From Chionoecetes opilio (Eukaryota > Arthropoda > Malacostraca > Decapoda > Majidae), in contig JACEEZ010013409.1 of NCBI GenBank assembly GCA_016584305.1, positions 19,075 to 83,074 on the forward strand: 64,000 nt of DNA. Direction: 5' to 3'. Shown here in pieces: positions 22,701-32,569 of the stretch. Numbering within the stretch: the stretch's first letter is position 1; each line of letters begins with the position of its first letter. Made by a program: the position numbers and the translations under genes. A model generated the notes under the pieces. The model saw only the letters and a program-made list of their open reading frames with translations, did no database searches and was not told where the DNA came from.

Positions 22701-24060
22701 TTGTAAGCTTTTGGGGGGCCCTTCCCGGGCCCCCCCCATCACAGCCCTTTGGCGGGGAAACCTCCCTCTCCTCCCTGTCACAACCGACGCTCCACCTCCG
22801 GTCCCCACCCACCCAAACTTGCCTCCTCCCCTAGCTGCCATGCCCTCCACTTTCCCCCCTCCTCCGACACGGTAGGGAACCCTTCATGGCCCCCGGCCGG
22901 GTTTAAGCCCCCCAAAACCTTTCGTAGAGCGAGCCCTCTCCTTCTTTGCTTTTTATCCGGGTGGCTCCCCCCCCCTTTTTGCCTCTGGAGAAAACCTCTT
23001 CCCTGGCCCTTGGTTTCCCTCTCTTCTCTAATTTCTCTGTCCCCTTTACACACCTACACCAAAGGTCCAAGGCCCGCCTTCCGGGGCAGGGCAGGTTTCC
23101 TTTTTTAAATCCCTCCACACACCCCCCCTACAGTAACTCCCTCCCCAAATTCACAACCGACGCCCCCGTCCCGCCAGCCCCCTCCGTCTGTAGGGGCGGG
23201 TGTTCATCCCCGGGCCCGGTCACTTGCCCCCGCCTGGAGGGTTTCCCCCCCCTGCCTCCTCCTGACGGCAAACTTTTTTGCCATCAGGGAGGCATCAATT
23301 TTGCCACCCCCGTGCCCCCCTCCTTTGCTGTAACCCCTTTTTTACTACCCCTCACAAACCCCCCACTTATCCGACGTCCCCCCGCCCTCACACTCACCAT
23401 TTCCCTTTGTTTTTCCCCTCCCCCCCTCTTGCTTTTACTTTTCCTCCTCTGGCCATGTCAAACCACCTTCATGGGTGCCCTCCCACATTGGTGTCAGGGC
23501 AACACTGTGGCCGCCCGGGCCGGGAGCGGAGGCCCCTCCCTTCCCCCCTCCCTAGACTGACCAAAAGACCTGACTGATTCACTGACTAACCTTCAGACAC
23601 ATGCAACCGACACTGGGACAATGAGCTGACTGAACCCCCTTAAAAGTCCAAATTACTTGGACGTATACGACATGACACCGACCCACTGGGACCCCCCTCC
23701 CCCCGCCGTGCCCTTGGCCAAACCCCTCACCAGAACTTTCCCGGTTGGCCACCCCCCTCAACCCCCCAACCCCCCACAAAATGGGGATGACCGATGACCC
23801 CCCCACTGCCCCCCCGGGCCCCATTACCCCGGGCACACCTGAAAACCTCCCTCCCCGCAAATTTCCCTTTGTACCACCCCAAACCCCACGGCACTCCCCC
23901 CAATCTCTTTTCCCCCCCTCCTCCTCCGCAGGCCAACTCTACTGCCTCCTGGTGGCTTTTCCAACCCCGGCTTGGCCTTCAAAAATTCCCCAACAACACC
24001 AGGCCCCTTTTTCCCCCCACCCAATCGGGCCAACGCACAGGATCTAACCTGCTAACCCCT
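19720..24060 (+). pseudogene. LINE ORF2: endonuclease, reverse transcriptase, RNase H
   Basis: An endonuclease motif MGDFNAHHDLGEP starts at 20,544 (GDFNAHH is the conserved catalytic loop of apurinic-type endonucleases). The reverse transcriptase begins near IPILKPG (about 21,660-21,680), and a DDI catalytic remnant lies at about 22,218. An RNase H region lies at roughly 23,140-23,520, ending in the shifted equivalent of VGALPHWCQG. A C-terminal segment follows to about 24,060. The enzyme would nick target DNA and copy its own RNA there. Every domain is split by frameshifts, so this copy cannot be translated as written. Confidence 0.7.
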
Positions 24061-24146
24061 CTCATACTGCACCTTCGGGGCACTAGAAAGGGTGTGGCCC
24101 CCAGCCTGCACGGCCCCCTTTAAACCCCCAACCCAAAACAACAACA

Positions 24147-24561
24147 ATAGGGGGTTTTATCACCCTTTCCCCACGCCCCCTCCTTTCCGTGTGCAAAATT
24201 TTTTTCGAAAGGGACAGCTGTCTTGCTGCACCCATAAAGGATGCATGCATGTGGGTATAGAAAAAAATTATCAGAAACACCCAAATATCTTCAAGTACTA
24301 TATTTTTCTCTGGTTTAACGTGCCTCTGGGTCAAACGCGGAAGATGACCCCCCTATGCTAAAGTCCCGACCTGAGCCCCGAGCGTCTGCAAACCTTGAGA
24401 GCGTTTTGAAAACTCGGGGGGTTTTCAGATTTTTGATTGCGGATTATTTAAAAAAAGGCTGACTGGATACAAAAAAGGCAACGTATTTTTGATATACTCG
24501 TTTAAAGGCTATGAAATTTTTTTGCCTTAAATCAAATGTGAAATGGTCTGGACGATTTCTT
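24147..24561. other. Right remainder of the TTAA element
   Basis: Non-coding sequence between the LINE tail and the right inverted terminus. It carries GTTTTGAAAACTC- and ATTGCGGATTATTT-type words. No open frame with recognisable content. Confidence 0.4.
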
Positions 24562-24565
24562 TTAA

Positions 24566-24928
24566 ATTCATGCTATTTCTTGAGAGTCTCATAAAGGCCT
24601 TTCTTTTGTGTGTTTTTTGTTTATGGGAAGGACAGAACCCCTAGAGGGGAAGGCTTTGGAGTAGGGGTGGGCAGGGCCAAGGGCCCGTAGCTTTTGTAGA
24701 AGGGAAAAAGGGAAAAATTTGAACACTTGATAATAGAGTGTGGCAGATATGAGCAGGAGAAAAAAGGGCTATACAGTCCCCCCTATTAGGAGGATGGAAA
24801 ACGGGGGAATGGGGTAGGAGGATACACGAGGTGGATGGGGGAAACCTTACTGTGCTAGGACTGGGATGGGAGGGAATTAAGAAAAAGGGAAAAAGTAAAA
24901 TAAAATAAGGGACTAATAAACCCGGAAT
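24566..24928 (+). pseudogene. Palindrome arm joined to LINE C-terminal piece, unit 1/2 boundary
   Basis: Positions 24,566-24,615 match the right arm of the palindromic element (TTCTTGAGAGTCTCATAA). The junction to LINE sequence (GGAAGGACAGAACCCC) is at about 24,625. The following 300 bp are a degraded copy of 46,976-47,267, including AACACTTGATAATAGAGTGT, which encodes the EHLIIEC zinc-ligand segment in the clean copy. The same junction recurs at 46,975 and 60,755. Confidence 0.7.
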
Positions 24929-25085
24929 CCGTGGTGTAGGGGGAAACACGCTCATTCACCAAACCGAAAATCCCGGTTTTGACCCCGGCGGGCGGAAAAA
25001 GAAAAGAACAGGGTTTTTTCCTTTTAAAAACCCCAGCCCTTCCACCCACAGGAAAAGGGTCCCCCGGGGTTTTTTGACCCGCCCC
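24929..25085 (+). mobile_element. tRNA-derived SINE, unit 2 copy (3' part missing)
   Basis: It matches the head and central part of 47,268-47,547. The tRNA-like region is about 24,929-24,995. After the CCCGGGGTTTTTTGACCCGCC segment the SINE is interrupted by a minus-strand LINE, and its 3' end is not present. Confidence 0.65.
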
Positions 25086-25089
25086 CCAG

Positions 25090-26065
25090 GGTCCCCAGTG
25101 GGCCCGCCTCCCTCCTCCACGCCGGATTGTCCCCCTTTAACCGATACAACCCCCGATGGGAGGATCGGGTTTTAGGGGAGCGTGCCACATGCCCATATAG
25201 CCAAGTTGGCGCTGACGACTATGCAGGGAATAGGCCCCCGATTCCCGTCCCCACGGTTTCAATTTGTTATTTGACACTTTAAACATCCCCGATACCCCCC
25301 GATTCTGCGAAGACCACTTATTACCAAAGGGATTGATTTTGTCCCCTTCAATTCACTATTTATGTCCAGGGCCCAAACCCAAAATAAGACGGGATCAAAA
25401 AGCGACTTGAAATCCGGATCTTTTTTTCCTCCTGCACAGGTCCGAAAACCCCCAAAAACTCCCCCTTACGGTCCCCTACACCGTGGGCTATGCCAAACCG
25501 CCCTAAGACTTCTTACGTGACCCGGGCCCTCATTTTTTGGGGGTGCGCTAAAACCCAAAGGGATGTAAACTTTTCCAAATCTCAATGCCCGCCACACGCG
25601 AGGTTTTGGGAAAAACGGCCCGGGCCAAAAGGGTTTTTACCCGACGCATCCGCTTTGGGGGTTTTTTTCTCCCAAAACACGCATGAAAAAGACGTACTTT
25701 CTTCATCTAGTAAGGGCTCCAAATACCTGACCTTGGTCCCTTTAGCCGGAGAAACCCCAATCCCAAGGGTTTGCCTCCCCCGTGCAGCGCCTCGGAGCCA
25801 AACACCAGGACCTCCGCGACCAGCAAAGATTACTGCATCATCGGCCAAAAAAAAATCAGTGATCTTGGGGTTGCCGGAAAGGATGTCCAAAAATCACTTT
25901 GATCTAAAAACCTTGTCCAATACCCGTCCATACAAGCGTTGAAAAGTGAAGGGGGAAGGACGCACCCTTGCCTCACTCCTGTATTCCAGGGAAGAAACTG
26001 GATACCCCCTCCCCCACACTTACAGCCCCTCTCAAACCCGAATTAAAAGACCCGTTATCAAACCA
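25090..26065 (-). pseudogene. LINE reverse transcriptase fragment, third family
   Basis: The minus strand carries GVRQGCVLPPSLFNACMDG at about 25,915-25,975. Next comes ITDFFLADDAVIFAG (25,820-25,870), which contains the Ala-Asp-Asp catalytic box. A KPLGLGFLRLKG-like segment and a GNRGPIPCIV stretch near 25,220-25,250 follow, matching the downstream part of this reverse transcriptase. The order is consistent with a reverse transcriptase running right to left, with many frameshifts. Both ends are missing. This family is distinct from the CR1-like LINEs and the I/R1-type LINE in the window. It is specific to unit 2 and lies between the SINE remnant and the minisatellite. Confidence 0.75.
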
Positions 26066-26099
26066 ATAGTCCCTTTCAGGAAAACCCCTCCCCACGGGG

Positions 26100-27815
26100 G
26101 CGGAAAAAAAAAAGCAAAGGGGTACAAAGGGGGAAAAAAGTGGCAGGGAAAAAAAGGGGTACAGAGGGGCAAAGAAAATGGGGGGGGAAAGAAAGGGCTA
26201 CAGAGGGGGAAAGAAGTGGCAGGGGAAAAAAAGGGGTACAAGGGAAAAAGGGGAGGGAAAAAAGGGCTACAGAGGGCAAAGAAGTGGGAGGAAAGAAGGG
26301 GTCAGAGGGGGAAAAAAGTGGGAGGGAAGAAAGGGCTACAGAGGGGCAAAGAAGTGGCGGGGAAAAGAAAGGGCTAGGGGGGCAAAAAGGGGCAGGGAAA
26401 GAAGGGCTCAGGGGCAAAGAAGTGGGGGGAAAGAAAGGCTACAGGGGGGCAAAGAAGTGCGGGAAAAGAAAGGCTAAAAGGGGGGCAAAAAAAGGGGCGG
26501 GAAAGAAAGGCTCAGAGGGGCAAAGAAGTGGCAGGGAAAGAAAGGGCCTACAGAGGGAAAAGAATGGCAGGGAAAAAAAGGGGCTACGAGGGCAAAGAAG
26601 GGGCGGGAAAAAAAGGGCTACAGGGGGGGCAAAAAAGGGGGCAGGAAAAAAGGGCTACAGAGGGCAAAAAAATTGCAGGGAAAAAAAAGGGCTACAAGGC
26701 AAAAAAAGAAAGGGCTACAGAGGGGAAAAAAGTGCGGGGAAAAGAAAGGGCTACAGAGGGCAAAGAAGTGGCAGGGAAAAAAAGGGCTACAAGGGCAAAA
26801 GGGGGCAGGGAAAGAAAGGGCTACGGGGGGCAAAGAAGGTGGCGGGAAAAAAGGGCTACAGAGGGCAAGAGTGGCGGGGAAAAGGGAAAGGGCTACGAGT
26901 GGCAAAGAAGTGGCCGGGAAGAAGGGCTAAAAGGGGGGCAAAAAAGTGGCGGAAAGAAAGGGCTACAGAGGGGCAAAAAATGGCGGGGAAAAAAAGGGCT
27001 CAGAGGGCAAAGGAGTGGCAGGGAAAAGAAAGGCTACAGAGTGGAAAAGAAGGGGGGCAGGGAAAGAAAGGGCTCAAGGGCGGAAAAAGGGGCTCGGGGG
27101 CGAAGTTGGCAGGGAAAGGGGGGCACAGGGGGCAAAAAGTGGCAGGGAAAGAAAGGGGCTAAAGAGGCAAAAGTCAGGAAAGAAGGCCCCCAGGGGCGAA
27201 GTGGGGGGAAAAAAAAGGGTCAGGGGGGGCGGTCAAAAAGAAGGGTCAGGGAAAAGATCCAAAAAAAAAGGGCTACAAAGCAGGGGGGGCAGGGGGGCAA
27301 AAAAGGGCAGGGAAAGGGGGCCAGTTTTGGCAAAAAGTGGGGAGAAGGCTCGGGGAAAGAATGGCGGAAAAAAAATTTTACGAAGGAAAAAGGGGCGGAA
27401 AAAAGGCTACGGGGGGAAAAAAGTAAAAAAAAAGGGCTAAGGTGGCAAAAGACGGGAAAAAAAGGGCCAGGGGGCAAAAATGGCAAGGGAAAAAAGGGCT
27501 CGAGGGGCAAAAAGTGAGGGGGGCTCGGGGGAAAGGTGGCAGGGAAAGAAAGGGCACAGAAGGCGGTTGGCGGGGAAAAAAGGGCACGGTAAAAGGTGCG
27601 GGGAAAGAAAGGGCCGGGGGCGGTGGGGGGAAGGGCTAAAGAGGCGATCCAGGGAAAGGAAAAGGGCTCAGAGGGGCAAAAAGGGGCAGGGGAAAAAAAG
27701 GGCACGAGGCAGGGAAAAAGGGCCGGGGCAAAAAGGGGCAGGGGGGGCTCAGGGGGAAAAGAATGGGGGGAAAGAAAGGGTCAGAGGCGGGGTGGAAAAG
27801 AAAGGGCTCAAAAAA
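26100..27815. repeat. Expanded 37-bp minisatellite, unit 2 (about 45 copies)
   Basis: The unit is GTGGCAGGGAAAGAAAGGGC continued by TACAGAGGGGCAAAGAA. The same repeat has about seven clean copies at 47,660-47,945. Here it spans some 1.7 kb with inflated homopolymers. As 37 is not a multiple of three and the purine-rich unit contains no stop in any forward frame, long open frames (up to about 340 codons) appear in all three frames. They are repeat artefacts, not genes. Confidence 0.9.
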
Positions 27816-27829
27816 GAGGCAGTCCCCAT

Positions 27830-30223
27830 ACCCCCCCTTAAACAAGGGCACAACCCGCCTTCCTGCCGAGGGCCCTTTATAGGGAGGCTGTGGAGGTTTT
27901 TTTTCTCCCCTACCCCCTTATTACCTGGTCCCCCATCCGCCATTTTTCTTCCCTGCCTCCACAGCCTCACCCCTGCCCGGGCCGCCAGCAGCCCAGCACC
28001 CCTGCCCTCACTGGGTGTGCTACCCTTGCCCCCCTCCTCCTTCTCAGCCCAGCATCTTCGGTTTGCATGGCCAGCCTCATTAAGGAATTTTGCACCCATT
28101 GCACTTGATTTCTTTATCCCCTTTCTTTGGGTTCCCTGCCTTAGAGACTGCCTCTTCGATGCCGCCAGGCTTCCTTACCTTCTTATGTCACTCACGCCGT
28201 GATCCTTTACTCCCCCCCACTTCATTTTCGGGAACGCCGGTCTCTGACCAAAAACTTCCCATTTTTAAAAACCCGCTTTTCACATACACTCCTCTAGTTG
28301 TTGGCTCTGTAGACGTGGCTCACGACCATTCTCCCCCCCCTTTCCCACTATGCTTCCTACAGGGTGGACAGGGGGCCGGGGGGGCGGAGGCGGCCCCCTT
28401 CTGCTGGTCCCCGTCCCTCTCTTCTAGCCCTCTCCTATCACTCCTTTCCCGGAGGTGGCCCGGAGCACTGGGGGTGATGTTACCTTTATTTAGGCCCCTT
28501 TAGATTCTTTTTTATTTACATCCATGTTTAGATAAACCCCTTTAGGGAAATTTCCCGCACTTTTTCTCTCAGCTTTCCTCCCCCCTTTAATAATGGGTGA
28601 CTTTAATGCCCACCCTGACCTCTGGGGAAACCCGGGCCCCCCCCAGGACGGAGAAAACCCCTCGGGCAGTCCCCCTCGGGGCTTTCTGGGGACAGTGTTT
28701 TTTATCTCTCCTCACTCCACCTGGGCCCCCCTACCAGGACGATCCACTTCAGGGGAAACCCCCCCACCTTGGGCCTCTCCTGGGTAAAGGCCCCCTCCCC
28801 TCACCCCTGTCACAAATCCCTTAAAGGGGAGCAAACCACTTCCTGTTGTAATTTCCTTCCCTTCAGTACCACCACCCCCTCCCCCTTCACCAGACCTCGT
28901 TGGTCCTTCACCAAAGGGGAAATGGGGCCTTTTCAAACAGAAATAAATTCACTTACCCTTCCCCTTACCCTCCCTTCATCGGGTATAATTCAAAACCTCA
29001 CGGGCACCCTGGTGGACGTGGGGTCCCACCACTTTTATCTAATCACTTCCCACCCCTCCCGCTCTTCCCGGGGCCCCTGGGGGTCCCGAAGTGTGCGGCA
29101 GCCCCTTTAGGCCCCAAAAGCCAGCCTTTACTGCGTGGGGTAAAAACCCCCTTCCCTTGCTCCGTAGCGCTTCCGTTTAATGGAGCCCGATGCAACCCGG
29201 TTATTTTTGATGAAAACGTTCTGCAGGGGCCCCCTTTTGCTTCCCTGTCCTTCTCCCCCTCTCCCCCCGGGCTTGGGCCTTTTTCAGGAAAATGGGCCCC
29301 CTCCCCCCTTTACTTTTCCCCTTAACTAGTAACGTGCCCTCCTCGTCACTGGCCGAAAAAGTCTGTGCCTTTCCTCCCCCATTCACACTACACCGGGTTC
29401 CGACCCCGTACCCCCACCGTGTTCCCCTTCACACACCGGCCATACAATTAGCACTGCTATAAACCCCCCACGGCTTTCCTCGGCTTTACACGCACTGTCC
29501 GCGGGGGAAAGGGGGTGGGACCGACAAAATCCCCAACGGTTTCTTTGCCCCTCCCGATTCTGGGCCCCCTCCCCTGGCTCCTCAACGCCAGCTCTGTCGG
29601 GGACGTCCCTTCTTTGGGGTCATGCCCACAATTCCTATTCTTAAGCCTGGGAAAGGCCCCCGTCTGAGGGTTCCTCCTATAGCCCATTGCCTTCTCTCTA
29701 ATCTTAGTAAAGTAGTAGAAAAATGTACTGTAGGTTGACATGGTGGTTGGAACACAAAAATTTTTCCATCAAACATGTTCGGGTTTCGTCCTCACCGGGG
29801 GACCCTGGATGCCCTCTCCGCTGGAGCACCACATACAGGAAGGATTTTTCCCACAAGCAAATTCACCTAATAGCCTTTATTGACCTCCAAGCAGCTTTGA
29901 CACCCCCTCCCATAAGCCATATTGAAAAACTTGCCGCCTGGGACTGCTGGCTCCCTCTCCAATGGGTTAATCCTTCCTGTCTTCCAGGTCCTTCTCTCTG
30001 GTGATCGGAACACCCATTCCAGGTCTTCCCCGGTCACCAGAGGCTTCCCACAGGGTTCTCCCCTAATCTGTCCTCTTCAACATCTTGCTTTCAGACTTTC
30101 CCTGCTCTCCATGCACACATGCACTCATCTATGCTAATGACATCTCTCTCATTTGCTCTGCTCCCACTATCCAGGAGGCTCAAGACCATTTTCCAACGTG
30201 GGCTTGATGCCTCCACTCATGGA
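27830..30223 (+). pseudogene. I/R1-type LINE copy 2, 5' half of ORF2
   Basis: Homologous to 19,720-22,300 of copy 1 and lacking ORF1, so 5'-truncated near the ORF2 start. The endonuclease motif MGDFNAHPDLWG begins at 28,593. The reverse transcriptase region includes IPILKPGKG (about 29,630-29,655), WWLEHKNFSIKH (29,740-29,776) and IAFIDLQAA (29,868-29,895). The catalytic box reads YANDISL at about 30,130-30,150, so the first of the two catalytic aspartates (YADD in the family) is Asn. That stretch is relatively clean sequence. The coding sequence is interrupted at 30,216-30,223 by the hAT insertion and resumes at 32,578. Confidence 0.8.
30216..30223. repeat. Left 8-bp target duplication of the hAT element
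   Basis: CTCATGGA here is repeated exactly at 32,570-32,577. Joining the flanks restores collinearity with LINE copy 1 near 22,300. Confidence 0.9.
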
Positions 30224-30689
30224 CATGGCGGTCACCCAGAAAAAAAATTTGGGGGGCTTTAGCCCCGGGGTGGTGATCCAGCTGGGGGTCGGGGGGGGTT
30301 AATTTTAAAAATTAATCAGTTCCGGGTAATTTTGAGGCCCAAAAAAGAGAAGAAAGTGGAATTAAGCTTTAATTACATGACCATAAATTAATAGAGTTAA
30401 ACCATCCCATCATACCATATTAACTAAATTGATAAAAATGAAAGAACATTTTTATTCTTTTTTAATACAAAATAATAAATTCCCATTTTTCTCTCTCCAC
30501 TAACAAACACAAAGGAATTGCACAATGTATGTTTTTGGTTTGTTTCTCAGTAAGGTTTTATCTTGAAAATGAAAAAAATCTATATATAAAAACTTATAAT
30601 ATATTCAAGGTTTTTCCCCTTATTGCACAAAAACAGGTACATGGGATACTGTAGTTTAAACAGAATAAAGACATGACATGATAAAGTAA

Positions 30690-31005
30690 CTAAAAGCCGA
30701 TTTAACCTGCCTCCCACTGCCTTACCCTGGCACCCACTGCCTTTCCCTGCATACCACTGGGGTTAACCTCCCTCCCGACCTGTGTTACCCTGCCTCCCCC
30801 CTGCCTTACCCTGGCTCCCACTGCTTTAAACCCTCCCCTCCCATCCTGTGTTAACCTCCCCTCCCGCCTGTGTTAACCTGCCTCCCGTCCTGTGTTACCC
30901 TGCCACCCCTGCCTTAACCTGCCTCCTACTGTGTTAACCTCCTCCCGTCCTGTGTTACCCTGCCTCCCACTCCCTTACCCGGGCTCCCACTGGGTACCCA
31001 GAGCG
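30690..31005. repeat. Short tandem repeat inside the hAT element
   Basis: About 25-30 bp units alternating CTGCCTCCCACTGCCTTACC- and TCCCGTCCTGTGTTACCC-like sequence, roughly ten units with variation. It lies in the 3' non-coding part of the element. Confidence 0.75.
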
Positions 31006-32310
31006 TCCATGGATAGACCAAATCTTCAAGAGTTTCTGTCAGGATCTCATACCGTTTGAAAATTCCCTTTAAAGGGGCATTATGGTTGAAATTCCCATTT
31101 GTGCTGGCACACTTTGGAAGCTCAAGAACTGGCAATTTCCTGTCCCTTTGGAAGTCTAGAAAGATGTCATGGCGTAATGTTGAACTACGGATGAAGTTTT
31201 ATCAGGCCTGAAATCAATTTAAAAAAAACTCGGCTACCTCTGATAAGCAACCAGCAGTGTGGGTTTCACCAGCTGTAATCTGTGTGTAGAGCAAGGGGAC
31301 ATAAAACATGGATTTTTTGGCTGATTCTCTAATCAGTGCCTGCACCCCAAACTGATTCTGCCACTCATTACTGATGCAGTATCATACCACTGCTTATCAA
31401 TTTACTGATATTTAATTCTAGCTCCCCAAGTTTCTCCAACAAAGCAGTAGCCAGAGAATCAGCATCAAGATCCTTTAAAGCAATAAATCCTAAGAATCTC
31501 TCATGTACGGTTTTCATCCAACACATACCTAATACACACACTGAGTTGCTCAGTAATCTGACATCCCTAGTTTCATCTGCTATTACTGCAAAAAAGGGTG
31601 CTGATATGGCTTCTTTGACTATAGAAATCACTCACACAGTCAGCAACAGCTTGCAAAAGAGAATTCTGACTGAAACCTGATATATATTAGCATTTCTTGG
31701 AAACCCTTTTTTTTACTAAGTTACGAAACTTTTCAGACTCCTTGCTTACCAGTCAAAGATCTCTAGAAAGACACCCTTATTTAATGAACTTTCAGATTCA
31801 TCATGACCCCTGAATGCCATGTTAGTTTTTAGCTGCTGTAATGACAATGTGTAAAAGTGGTTTTTTAATATAGCCTCTGTTATCCAGAACCTGCTGTTTG
31901 TGTTGGCTATCGAGTTTCTGATGAACGCTACCATGCAGCTGTGAAATCTTAAAGTTGAGCCATTTTTCCATTGCATGTACATGAATACGTGGATTCTCCG
32001 TGCTTTGTTGCTTTTACATGCATCTTTTCCAGGACCTAAAACCTTGTTGGTGAAAGTTACTTCTTTGTGACCACATTACCGCCAAAAAGCCTACATGGCA
32101 AACAAAAAACTCGGTCACTTTGTCACAGAGTATTCAAGCCACTCATACCTTTTATACCACTCATATTTGGGAAAGACCTGGTTTTGAGACCAGACTGTAC
32201 TTTAGGGTACACTTTAAATCTCGGCTGCGTGGGGCCTTCTTCAGGCTTTGTGGCTAGATCCTGCACCTGTTCCATACAGGTGTGGGTATATCAGGATTAT
32301 CACTTGTATC
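30926..32310 (-). pseudogene. hAT transposase, ZMYM1/DUF4371-like, degraded
   Basis: Reading right to left, an N-terminal region at about 32,090-32,260 recalls the TTF-type zinc-finger segment of these proteins. The segment SLNKGVFLEIFDW (about 31,746-31,790) comes next. The core IADETRDVRLLSNSVCV followed by ERFLGFIALKDLDADSLATA lies at 31,440-31,580. ADET(T/R)DV plus FLGF is diagnostic of the DUF4371 core of hAT transposases related to ZMYM1. A tail MPVLELPKCASTNGNFNHN is at about 31,135. The protein would bind the element ends and cut and paste it. Several frameshifts and stops make this copy inactive. Confidence 0.8.
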
Positions 32311-32569
32311 TATAGAATATCTCTATAATCAATATACTTAGTAATTTCAAAGGGTTTTTTAGCAAACATATTTCAACATTTAAATGAACATCAAACCAAT
32401 TTTTCTATAAAAGTGTGAAAAATAAGGTTTTGCTCTGGCATGGAAAATTGGATAAATATTCCTTTTTATTGTTTTTGGGTAGCAGGCTACTAGCAGCAAT
32501 TTTGGGGGGGCTGAGTCCTTGACTTGGGGGGGCTAAGTCCCCCTTAGCCCCCCCGCGGTGACGCCACTG

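Larger units (their letters stand above)
17870..24146 (+). mobile_element. Long I/R1-type LINE, copy 1 (two ORFs, frames corrupted)
   Basis: This is a non-LTR retrotransposon in plus orientation with a gag-like ORF1, an ORF2 with apurinic-type endonuclease, reverse transcriptase and RNase H, and a 3' end closing in ACAACAACAA (about 24,137-24,146). The 5' limit is approximate. RNase H plus an apurinic endonuclease places it in the I/R1/LOA assemblage by family knowledge. The second copy (27,830-34,345) lacks ORF1 and confirms the 3' end. Sequence is strongly homopolymer-inflated (long C and G runs), so frames break constantly. It lies inside the TTAA element. Confidence 0.8.
17187..24561. mobile_element. 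TTAA-flanked DNA transposon carrying a nested LINE
   Basis: TTAA occurs at 17,183-17,186 and again at 24,562-24,565. Immediately inside, both ends carry inverted AATCGTCCAGACC (left at 17,190-17,202, right as GGTCTGGACGATT). TTAA target duplication is characteristic of piggyBac, Kolobok and Sola3 elements; the superfamily cannot be fixed here. The element proper is about 17,187-17,870 plus 24,147-24,561; the space between is a nested LINE. The left flank is LINE sequence and the right flank is the arm of the palindromic element (TTCATGC...CTTGAGAGTCTC), so the original target was a junction of the two or has been rearranged. Confidence 0.5.
30224..32569 (-). mobile_element. hAT DNA transposon inserted in LINE copy 2
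   Basis: The 2,346-bp element has an exact 8-bp duplication, the hallmark of hAT insertion. Its right end, reverse complemented, starts CAGTGGCGTCACCGCGGGG and its left end reads CATGGCGGTCACCC, an imperfect terminal inverted repeat. Subterminal GGGGGGCTAAGTCCCC- and GGGCTTTAGCCCC-like words occur near both ends. It encodes a decayed transposase on the minus strand. Between 30,660 and 31,000 it contains a run of repeated CTGCCTCCCACTG / TGTGTTACCCTGCC words. It is absent from LINE copy 1. Confidence 0.92.

Noticed and set aside
26140..27517. Open frames of 329-340 codons with lysine/glycine/arginine repeats
   Set aside because: They are produced by a stop-free 37-bp minisatellite read in all frames. 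The same peptides appear in every frame and in the short array at 47,660-47,945.
27220..27705. Minus-strand Pro/Phe-rich frame
   Set aside because: Complement of the minisatellite.
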